Shown piece by piece: positions 1 to 6,694 of a stretch of 6,694 nt of DNA (position 1 is the stretch's first letter; each line of letters starts with the position of its first letter). Both the position numbers and the translations under genes were made by a program. The stretch lies in assembly GCA_002718285.1 (NCBI GenBank), contig PBAR01000010.1, positions 18,466 through 25,159 of the forward strand, in the 5' to 3' direction. The stretch comes from Fidelibacterota bacterium. GTDB taxonomy: Bacteria; Marinisomatota; Marinisomatia; Marinisomatales; UBA1611. Below the pieces are notes generated by a model that was not told the origin of the DNA, searched no databases, and saw only the letters and a program-made list of their open reading frames with translations.

Positions 1-105
1 TTCTATATCCAAAAGCAAATTGATTGCTTCAGAAACAAAGGATTTACCATCTGATGGAGTCTTATGCATCTTCCAATTTCCTGCAACGAGAGGAGTTATA
101 TTCAT
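1..105 (-). CDS. tpiA: Triosephosphate isomerase, N-terminal fragment (runs off left edge)
   Basis: The enzyme interconverts dihydroxyacetone phosphate and glyceraldehyde 3-phosphate in cytosolic glycolysis and gluconeogenesis. Only the first 35 codons are in the window. Translation begins MNITPLVAGNWKMHKT, which is the hallmark N-terminal strand of the family. N10 and K12 match the conserved substrate-binding Asn and catalytic Lys of the A-G-N-W-K-M motif. The ATG at 105-103 is the natural start because it leaves nine residues before N10, the usual spacing. It lies one base after the pgk stop (TAA, A, ATG), so it probably depends on the pgk transcript and on translational coupling. No purine-rich SD sequence precedes it. 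The remaining roughly 215 residues, including the catalytic His and Glu, lie outside the window, so intactness cannot be judged. Confidence 0.93.
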   Translation of the reverse strand, partial: MNITPLVAGNWKMHKTPSDGKSFVSEAINLLLDIE

Positions 106-106
106 T

Positions 107-1294
107 TTAAAAATCTAAACTTTCTAAAGCTGGTAATCTCTTCCCACTTAATAGTTCAAGTGATGCCCCACCTCCAGTAGATACATGGGACATTTTTTCT
201 GTTAATTTAAACTGGTTTATTGCTGATGCAGTATCTCCTCCTCCAATAATTACTGTTTTCCCATTTTTGTTAAATTCAGAAAGATATTTAGCAATCTTGT
301 AAGTTCCATAATGATAGCCTTCAATTTCAAATAAACCTAAAGGGCCATTCCAAATCACAGTATTAGCTTTATTCAATTCACTAATAAACTTTTTTACTGT
401 ATTTGGACCTATGTCTAGCCCCATGAGTTTTTTTGGAAATAAATTAACATTAAAAGATCCTTTCGGATTTTGATCATCTAAGCTTTGACCACAAATAAAA
501 TCATCAGGGAAAACAATTTTAACACCTTTTATTCTAGCCTGATTTATAATACCTTTAGCAGTTGAAAGCATGCTTTTTTCAACTAATGATTCTCCTATTT
601 CCTTCCCCTTGGCTCTAAGAAATGTAAATGACATCCCGCCACCAATAAATATAATATCTGCCTTATTAATTAACGTCTGAATAAGAGATAATTTATTTTT
701 AATTTTAGCTCCGCCTAATATTACAGCTAAAGGACGGTTTGGTTTTCGTATAATATTATCTAAAAATATCATTTCTTTTTCTACCAAAAATCCTATACCA
801 CGATGTTTAAAGTGTTTTACTACCCCTACATTTGATGCATGGGATCTATGCGATGTACCAAATGCATCATTAATAAATATAGATCCATGCCTTGCAATCT
901 GTCTTGAAAATTTTGGTTCATTTTGTTCCTCTTGCTTATGAAAGCGAAGATTTTCCAAAAGATGAATCTCTCCTGGCTTCAGCCCTAGAGATGTATCGAT
1001 AGCATTCTGAGAAATACAATCATGGGAAAATTTAATTGGTATTTCTAGCAATCCAGCCAATTCTTCTCCTATAGGCATCAAACTTAAATCTGGTTGTGAA
1101 ATACCATTTGGTCGACCAAGATGAGACATAAGTACCAAAGCAGCACCTTCTTCTAGCATATAATTTATAGTTGGCAGAGATGCATTAATTCTAAAATTAT
1201 CTGCTACTTGTTCTCCTTTCATTGGTACATTATAATCTACACGCATTAGAACATGTTTATGTTTTAAGTCAAATACTTTAAGGTTTCGTATCAT
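107..1294 (-). CDS. pgk: Phosphoglycerate kinase, complete
   Basis: The enzyme catalyses reversible phosphoryl transfer between 1,3-bisphosphoglycerate and ADP, giving 3-phosphoglycerate and ATP, in the cytosol. The 395-residue length is normal for a bacterial PGK. Motifs appear in the expected order: RVDYNVP (18-24), substrate Arg in DNFRI (R35), SHLGRP (57-62), ENLRF (114-118), DAFGTSHRSHAS (143-154), the hinge region GFLVEKE (168-174), GGAKIKNK (194-201), GGGMSFTFL (218-226), DIGP (294-297), WNGPLGLFE (315-323), IGGGDTASA (350-358) and the C-terminal STGGGASLELLSGKRLPAL (372-390). All expected active-site Arg, His and Lys positions are present. The ATG at 1294 gives the usual N-terminus; there is no SD sequence, only an AT-rich leader. 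It is the first gene of a pgk-tpiA transcription unit and is divergent from the large gene at 1487. No gap (GAPDH) gene lies directly upstream. Identification is very secure. Confidence 0.98.
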   Translation of the reverse strand: MIRNLKVFDLKHKHVLMRVDYNVPMKGEQVADNFRINASLPTINYMLEEGAALVLMSHLGRPNGISQPDLSLMPIGEELAGLLEIPIKFSHDCISQNAIDTSLGLKPGEIHLLENLRFHKQEEQNEPKFSRQIARHGSIFINDAFGTSHRSHASNVGVVKHFKHRGIGFLVEKEMIFLDNIIRKPNRPLAVILGGAKIKNKLSLIQTLINKADIIFIGGGMSFTFLRAKGKEIGESLVEKSMLSTAKGIINQARIKGVKIVFPDDFICGQSLDDQNPKGSFNVNLFPKKLMGLDIGPNTVKKFISELNKANTVIWNGPLGLFEIEGYHYGTYKIAKYLSEFNKNGKTVIIGGGDTASAINQFKLTEKMSHVSTGGGASLELLSGKRLPALESLDF

Positions 1295-1360
1295 TTAAAA
1301 TAATAAATCAGATTTTATTTTAGAATGCAAGCAAATCACTACTATGAGTTTTCATAATTA

Positions 1361-1388
1361 CCAATATTAATAAGATATTAATTATTGG
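1361..1388. repeat. Imperfect palindrome, candidate operator
   Basis: The left arm CCAATATTAATA (1361-1372) and right arm TATTAATTATTGG (1376-1388) are reverse complements apart from one extra T in the right arm; the loop is AGA. There is no T-tract on either side, so it is not an intrinsic terminator. Its central position in a divergent promoter region suits a dimeric regulator site. However, it is almost all A/T except for the CC/GG ends, so chance is a real alternative. Confidence 0.4.
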
Positions 1389-1460
1389 ATATATTTTGAT
1401 TAATAAAATTAGGATATGTCCTTCTGACTTACTAGATCTACTTCCTTCCTATTACTTTTA

Positions 1461-1483
1461 GAAAGTTATTTTAACTAACTTTC
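1461..1483 (+). repeat. Perfect 8-bp inverted repeat just before the start codon at 1487
   Basis: GAAAGTTA (1461-1468) and TAACTTTC (1476-1483) are exact reverse complements with a seven-base spacer. The repeat ends three bases before the ATG. It could form a hairpin in the mRNA leader that covers the ribosome-loading region, or act as a protein-binding site overlapping the transcription start. There is no SD sequence in or after it. Confidence 0.5.
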
Positions 1484-1486
1484 ACT

Positions 1487-4474
1487 ATGATTGACATTTT
1501 AAAAGGTAAAAAATCTATTACTGACTTTCAGGATTTAATGCCTCACCGTGTACACGAAATATTACTTGTAGCCAGTCCGTATGATGCCTTTATTCTTGAA
1601 GAAGATGGACAACTTACAGAACAAATACTCACAGAGTATCTAGGTATGAATTTTAATTATGCACCTCGTGTCAATAGAGTTTCCACAGGTTTTGATGCTC
1701 TTGAAGCAATAAAAAAAAAGAAATTTGATATGGTAATTGTAATGCTACGAATTGAGGACCAAGATCCAATTTCTCTTGGTACTATTATCAAAAAGAAATA
1801 TCCGCGAAAACCAGTTATACTACTTGCCTTTGACGAAACAGAATTGAAGCAATTACCAGAAAATATCTCCACTAAAGCTATTGATCGTGTATTTATCTGG
1901 TCTGGTGATGCATCTGTTTTTCCTGCAATTATTAAATATGCTGAAGACCGCCAGAATGCTAAACTCGATATCCTAAGGGGAGATGTGCGAGCCATTTTAG
2001 TTATTGAGGATTCTCCCCGAATGTATTCAATACTTTTACCATTGATTTATAAAGAAATAATGCATCAGACAAAAAACCTAGTAAACAAAAGTCTAAATCA
2101 TGCTCAAAGATTATTACATTTAAGAGGAAGACCTAAGGTATTGTTAACTGTTAATTATGAAACGGCAGAAAAATTCATCAAACGATATGGGCGCAATGTA
2201 ATTGGTGTTATTTCTGATATCCGTTTCTTCCGAAATGGGAAAAAAGATTCAGAGGCAGGATTCAAGTTTATACGATGGGTTCGCTCTATTGAGCCTAGTA
2301 TGCCTGTGATGCTACAATCCAATGATAAAACAAATAAAGCATTAGCAATTGAACATAAGGCACAATTTCTGTACAAACGATCCCAAACCATGCTTAACGA
2401 CCTACGTTTATTTATTACACGAAATTTCGGTTTTGGAGATTTTATTTTCCGCTTAGCGAATGATAGTAAAGTAATGAAAGCAAGTAATCTGTCTGAATTT
2501 ATTCAAAATATTGAAAGTGTTCCCGAGGAATCGTTGCTATATCATGCCCAATATAATCATTTTTCAAATTGGCTAGCTGCAAGAACTGAATTTGCTCTAG
2601 CTTCTCGACTTAGACCTGTAGATATCCGAGATTATAAAACTGGTAAAGAACTAAGAAAACTTCTCTTAGACCATTTAAAGTTTCCAACTAAAAATGATAA
2701 TTCAAACTTAGTTGTGGACTATAACCCTGGAAAAAAAAGAAATTACCAATTAGAATTTTCTCGCCTAAGTGGAGGATCTTTAGGAGGGAAAGCCCGAGGT
2801 CTAGCTTTTGCAAGAAAAATGTTAAATCAATCTGGAATCCAAAATCAATTTGAAAATATCATCATTAATATTCCTCAAACTGCAGTAATCGGCACAGACG
2901 AATATGACCGTTTTATGAAAGATAATGATTTATGGAGTAAGGCTCTTAAGATAGTAGATGATCAAAAATTGGAAAAATTATTTTTAGAATCACGTTTTTC
3001 ATTAGATATTATTTTAAAATTAGAATCTTATCTTCAAGAGAATACTAAACCTCTGGCTGTACGATCTTCGTCTTTATTAGAAGATTCTCAGTATCAACCT
3101 TTGGCAGGTGCTTATGAAACTTTCATGTTGCCAAACAATCAAGAAAATTTTAAGGATCGACTGAATGATGTACTGAAAACCATTAAACTGATCTATGCTT
3201 CAATATTCAAAGGAGACTCCAGGGCATTATTATATAATACAGCTCATCGCATTGAAGAAGAGAAAATGGCAGTTATAATTATGGAAATTGCTGGACAAGA
3301 GTATAGCAGTGGTCGATACTATCCTTCTATAAGCGGAATTATTAAAAGTATTAATTATTATCCAGTCTCTTATATGAAAAGAGATGAAGGTGTGGCATAT
3401 CTTTCACTTGGATTTGGAAAAAATATTGTTGATGGAGGTAAATGTATCAGAATCTCTCCAAAATATCCAAAAATACATCCACAGTTTTATTCAACCAGAT
3501 CCACGCTTCAAAGTTCTCAAAACCATTTTTATGGATTAGACCTCACAGATAACATAGAAAAGAATATCAATCAAGATTTAACAAAATACAGCTTGAAAGA
3601 AGCAGAAATAGACGGCGTATTAAAATGGGTAGGTAGTGTACTATCTATTGATGACAATAGATTGCGAGACACTTTAAATATAGAAGGTAAAAGAATAGTT
3701 TCTTTTGCACCTATACTCAAAATGGACTTAATTCCTTTAGCAGATATATTAAAAATGTTATTGACATTAGGAAAAGCTTCTCTTGGTTGCCCTGTTGAAA
3801 TAGAGTTTGCAGTCAATTTATTTCAAGATCAAAATCAAAAAGCTATTTTTTCTATTTTGCAAATTAAACCAATGGTTTTATCTGGTCTAAAATCCATAAA
3901 AGAAAAAAAAATTGATAAAGAAAATATATTTTGTATAAGCAACATCACGCTAGGTGATGGAATCATTGATAATATTTATGATATTTTATATGTTCGACCA
4001 GATACATTTGATTTAAGCAAGACAAACAAGATTGCAAGGGAGATAGAAGATTTTAATAATAGATTCAAAAATAAAAAACATTATATTCTAATAGGACCTG
4101 GAAGGTGGGGATCTGCAGATCCATGGCTTGGTATCCCTGTTAATTGGCGGCAAATAAGTGAGGCTCAAATCATAATTGAGGTAGGAATAGAAGAAATACC
4201 AATTGATCCATCATTCGGAAGCCATTTTTTTCAGAATATAACCAGCCTTCACATTGGATATATTACCATTAATCCTAATAATTCAAAAGATATCCTTAAT
4301 GAAGGTTGGCTTCAGGATCAACCTAAAATAAGCAGCGGAGCTTTCGTAGACCATTATTCATTTAATCAACCTCTAATTACTTTATTAGATGGGTTGACAG
4401 GAAGAGGGACAATTGAATTACCTGCGACAGAAAAAAAAATACAAATGGATGAGGAAGAATCTTCTGGAATATAG
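1487..4474 (+). CDS. Receiver-domain protein fused to a PEP/pyruvate-binding (PPDK N-terminal type) domain
   Basis: This 995-residue protein has no signal peptide or membrane segment, so it should be cytosolic. Residues about 22-155 look like a receiver fold (EILLVAS, then DMVIVMLRIE), but Met (M86) stands where the phospho-Asp is expected. Residues about 167-313 look like a functional receiver: acidic pair E174-D175 in LVIEDSPRMY, candidate phospho-acceptor D244 in VISDIRFF, S278 in MLQSND and K298 in FLYKRS. Residues about 424-800 resemble the PEP/pyruvate-binding, ATP-grasp-like domain of PEP synthase and pyruvate phosphate dikinase: SGGSLGGKARGL (428-439), AVRSSSLLEDS (524-534) with GAYETF (541-546), and LQIKP (791-795). 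Residues about 865-930 contain LIGPGRWGSADPWLGIP and GSHFFQN, with no family I recognise. I see no phospho-His swivelling domain or PEP-utilising barrel, so it is not a complete PPDK or PEP synthase. The ATG at 1487 leaves a plausible lead-in before the first strand; M18 is an alternative start. The specific reaction or partner is unknown. Confidence 0.88.
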   Translation: MIDILKGKKSITDFQDLMPHRVHEILLVASPYDAFILEEDGQLTEQILTEYLGMNFNYAPRVNRVSTGFDALEAIKKKKFDMVIVMLRIEDQDPISLGTIIKKKYPRKPVILLAFDETELKQLPENISTKAIDRVFIWSGDASVFPAIIKYAEDRQNAKLDILRGDVRAILVIEDSPRMYSILLPLIYKEIMHQTKNLVNKSLNHAQRLLHLRGRPKVLLTVNYETAEKFIKRYGRNVIGVISDIRFFRNGKKDSEAGFKFIRWVRSIEPSMPVMLQSNDKTNKALAIEHKAQFLYKRSQTMLNDLRLFITRNFGFGDFIFRLANDSKVMKASNLSEFIQNIESVPEESLLYHAQYNHFSNWLAARTEFALASRLRPVDIRDYKTGKELRKLLLDHLKFPTKNDNSNLVVDYNPGKKRNYQLEFSRLSGGSLGGKARGLAFARKMLNQSGIQNQFENIIINIPQTAVIGTDEYDRFMKDNDLWSKALKIVDDQKLEKLFLESRFSLDIILKLESYLQENTKPLAVRSSSLLEDSQYQPLAGAYETFMLPNNQENFKDRLNDVLKTIKLIYASIFKGDSRALLYNTAHRIEEEKMAVIIMEIAGQEYSSGRYYPSISGIIKSINYYPVSYMKRDEGVAYLSLGFGKNIVDGGKCIRISPKYPKIHPQFYSTRSTLQSSQNHFYGLDLTDNIEKNINQDLTKYSLKEAEIDGVLKWVGSVLSIDDNRLRDTLNIEGKRIVSFAPILKMDLIPLADILKMLLTLGKASLGCPVEIEFAVNLFQDQNQKAIFSILQIKPMVLSGLKSIKEKKIDKENIFCISNITLGDGIIDNIYDILYVRPDTFDLSKTNKIAREIEDFNNRFKNKKHYILIGPGRWGSADPWLGIPVNWRQISEAQIIIEVGIEEIPIDPSFGSHFFQNITSLHIGYITINPNNSKDILNEGWLQDQPKISSGAFVDHYSFNQPLITLLDGLTGRGTIELPATEKKIQMDEEESSGI

Positions 4475-4477
4475 ATT

Positions 4478-5818
<1,341 letters not shown>

Positions 5819-5820
5819 TT

Positions 5821-5826
5821 ATCTCC
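5821..5826 (-). promoter_or_regulatory. Shine-Dalgarno sequence of gdhA
   Basis: On the minus strand the leader reads GGAGATAAAATATG. GGAG lies seven bases before the ATG at 5815, which fixes that start. It is the only clear SD sequence among the protein starts in the window; pgk, tpiA and the gene at 1487 lack one. Confidence 0.75.
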
Positions 5827-5887
5827 AAATATAGATTTGCATTAGAGTAAGTTAAGTAGAACTTTATAGCGTCCAACACAGTTTTTA

Positions 5888-5916
5888 TTGCTAATTCCCA
5901 TTGGTATTCTAATAAT
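5888..5916 (+). promoter_or_regulatory. Candidate sigma70-like promoter for the tRNA gene
   Basis: TTGCTA (5888-5893) and AATAAT (5911-5916) are separated by 17 bases. They match four and five of six positions of TTGACA and TATAAT. Transcription would start near 5923, leaving a leader of about 37 bases before the mature tRNA. TATAAA at 5946-5951 is another possible -10 but has no -35 partner. In such AT-rich DNA the match may be chance. The divergent gdhA promoter must lie in the same 5816-5959 interval; I could not pinpoint it. Confidence 0.25.
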
Positions 5917-5959
5917 GATCCAGCTAATTTTTCGGGTAGTATTTTTATAAATTCAATCT

Positions 5960-6036
5960 GGCGGAGTAGCTCAGCTGGTTAGAGCAGTGGAATCATAATC
6001 CACGTGTCGGGGGTTCGAGTCCCTCCTCCGCTACCA
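5960..6036 (+). tRNA. tRNA with CAT anticodon, probably elongator tRNA-Met
   Basis: The full 77-base cloverleaf can be folded by eye. The acceptor stem GGCGGAG (5960-5966) pairs with CTCCGCT (6026-6032), with a G-U at the first pair. The D arm is GCTC/GAGC. The anticodon stem GTGGA (5987-5991) pairs with TCCAC (5999-6003) around the loop ATCATAA, anticodon CAT at 5994-5996. The T arm GGGGG/CCCTC encloses TTCGAGT. The discriminator A (6033) and CCA (6034-6036) are encoded. A paired first base pair argues against initiator tRNA, which usually has an unpaired 1-72. The body resembles elongator Met tRNAs; the lysidine-modified Ile2 isoacceptor also has a CAT anticodon and cannot be fully excluded by eye. 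Confidence 0.95.
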
Positions 6037-6293
6037 AACTTTCCCTGATTAGAAACCCCACTATTTTGTGGTGTTTGATGTTTAAATATCGGTTCTATTT
6101 AAAAAAACCATCTTCATAGTCTTCCAATCAAGAATATCTAAACATCGTTTTCCTATTGTAACAGATTTATAATACTAAGGTTAAGATAATTAATCACGAC
6201 CACATATGTATTCATCTTAAATGAATTGTACTGGTGAGCACATAAAAGACTACTTCTATTATAAATCATATCCCAGAAATTTAGTATAATAAT
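6037..6293. other. Non-coding interval between the tRNA and the repeat-protein gene
   Basis: Apart from the hairpin at 6053-6076, this 257-bp AT-rich stretch shows no reading frame with family resemblance, no second tRNA and no visible copy of the tRNA 3' end that would suggest an integration site. It holds the 3' flank of the minus-strand repeat-protein gene, with no strong terminator for that gene. Short A/T inverted repeats at 6081-6103 and 6210-6226 look incidental. Confidence 0.5.
6053..6076 (+). terminator. Weak hairpin terminator downstream of the tRNA
   Basis: AAACCCCAC (6053-6061) can pair with GTGGTGTTT (6068-6076) with one C-T mismatch around the six-base loop TATTTT. The run of T after the hairpin is short (TTT within the arm, then GATGTTT), so termination would be only moderate. 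Its position, 17 bases after the tRNA CCA, suits tRNA transcript release. Confidence 0.45.
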
Positions 6294-6694
6294 TTAAAAG
6301 GATAAGTTTGAATCTGTTTTAATGATTATGCATCCCAGGGTACTAATGATGAAGCCATTATCATTAGTCCTATGAATGCTTTGAGCAGCTATACCATCAT
6401 CAAGGAATATCTTTAGGTCCATAGTCTCTTCACCTTCACCCCATTTGTATAGCCATATATCTTTATTACCGAATGGGTATGTAGCAAAAACATAACCTCC
6501 AGAATGAGTATTTTCCAATGCCATCTCCGTCCCAGCTTCAAAGTGATATAATCCTGGCAATCTTGTTTCATCTAGTTCATTACCTTCCTCATCGATATCT
6601 AAAATCACCACCTTTGTTTTGTTATCACAGTCTTGGATTGTACCATTATGATTACATTTTTGCCCTACAACTATGTATCCATCTGAATCTTTCC
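6294..6694 (-). CDS. C-terminal end of a GGY-repeat (beta-propeller-like) protein, start beyond right edge
   Basis: The frame stays open from the stop at 6294 to the window edge, giving about 133 residues; the GTG at 6611 is internal, not a start. Three repeat-like units are visible. Each opens with a DGYIVVG-type strand: DGYIVVGQK near the edge, GGYVFATYPF (about residue 38 counted from the internal GTG) and NGFIISTL (about residue 85). Units carry a strand ending in D/K and a turn, such as VVILDIDEEGN, DIWLYKWGEGE and CIIIKTDSN. This matches the 'GGYIVVG...WLIKTDSNG' repeats of large, usually exported beta-propeller-like proteins common in Bacteroidota and relatives. The specific function is unknown. 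The protein stops directly after the last unit (KTDSNLSF), without a type IX secretion sorting domain or membrane anchor at this end. Signal peptide and remaining repeats, if present, are outside the window. Confidence 0.7.
   Translation of the reverse strand, partial: KDSDGYIVVGQKCNHNGTIQDCDNKTKVVILDIDEEGNELDETRLPGLYHFEAGTEMALENTHSGGYVFATYPFGNKDIWLYKWGEGEETMDLKIFLDDGIAAQSIHRTNDNGFIISTLGCIIIKTDSNLSF

Larger units (their letters stand above)
1295..1486. promoter_or_regulatory. Divergent intergenic region between pgk and the receiver/PEP-binding gene
   Basis: This 192-bp region must hold the promoters for pgk-tpiA (minus) and the 995-residue protein (plus), because the genes diverge here. It is very AT-rich and shows no coding signal. 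I could not find a convincing -35/-10 pair, nor a full Bacteroidota-type TTTG/TAnnTTTG promoter, on either strand. It contains an imperfect palindrome at 1361-1388 and a perfect inverted repeat at 1461-1483, plus a short one at 1343-1356 (TATGA, four bases, TCATA). Neither flanking start has an SD sequence, so initiation here probably relies on unstructured AT-rich leaders or ribosomal protein S1, as is common in the FCB group. Confidence 0.6.

Noticed and set aside
1657..1995. Minus-strand reading frame of 112 codons inside the receiver/PEP-binding gene
   Set aside because: It lies wholly opposite a gene with clear domain motifs, shows no family resemblance and has low-complexity Ser/Ile-rich content typical of an antisense shadow.
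2155..2391. Minus-strand reading frame of 78 codons opposite the second receiver domain
   Set aside because: Antisense shadow with no recognisable motif and no SD sequence or promoter.
3571..3816. Minus-strand reading frame of 81 codons opposite the PEP-binding domain
   Set aside because: Antisense shadow; composition mirrors the coding strand and nothing supports expression.
6081..6103. Inverted repeat TTTAAAT / ATTTAAA followed by an A run
   Set aside because: It is entirely A/T in its arms, and the T-tract on the minus strand precedes the hairpin, so it cannot be an intrinsic terminator; probably chance.
6202..6226. Short palindromes ACATATGT and ATTCAT-CTTAA-ATGAAT
   Set aside because: Six to eight base A/T-rich palindromes are expected by chance in DNA of this composition and no gene start lies nearby.
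5960..6293. Possible integration site at the tRNA 3' end
   Set aside because: No second copy of the tRNA 3' segment, no integrase and no mobile gene is seen in the window.

Overview
This is an AT-rich bacterial chromosomal window of ordinary housekeeping type, with one notable signalling/metabolic protein. No mobile element, CRISPR array or phage gene is visible. Three things suggest a member of the FCB superphylum (Bacteroidota, Marinimicrobia/SAR406 or a relative): the long receiver plus PEP/pyruvate-binding protein, which I recall mainly from Bacteroidota-like genomes; the 'GGY...KTDSN' repeat protein at the right edge; and starts that mostly lack a Shine-Dalgarno (SD) sequence. This placement is an inference and is not tested by 16S or a marker tree.

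Layout, left to right. Positions 1-1294 (minus strand) hold a glycolytic pair: complete pgk, followed after one base by the 5' end of tpiA, which runs off the left edge. A 192-bp divergent intergenic region (1295-1486) carries several inverted repeats. Positions 1487-4474 (plus) encode a 995-residue protein with a degenerate receiver domain, an apparently intact receiver domain, a PPDK-type PEP/pyruvate-binding (ATP-grasp-like) domain and a conserved-looking C-terminal region without a recognised family. Only three bases separate its stop from the stop of the convergent gdhA (4478-5815, minus), a complete NADP-type glutamate dehydrogenase with a clear SD sequence. A tRNA gene with anticodon CAT and encoded CCA lies at 5960-6036 (plus), followed by a weak hairpin terminator. 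A non-coding stretch (6037-6293) precedes the 3' end of a repeat-rich, probably exported protein on the minus strand (6294-6694), whose start is beyond the right edge.

How the genes relate: pgk and tpiA serve lower glycolysis/gluconeogenesis, gdhA joins carbon (2-oxoglutarate) to ammonium assimilation, and the large protein couples phosphorylation-type sensory domains to a domain of the PEP synthase/pyruvate phosphate dikinase type. A link between that protein and the central-carbon genes around it is plausible from position only. The most interesting items are the receiver-PPDK_N fusion with its uncharacterised C-terminal region and the inverted repeats in its promoter/start region.
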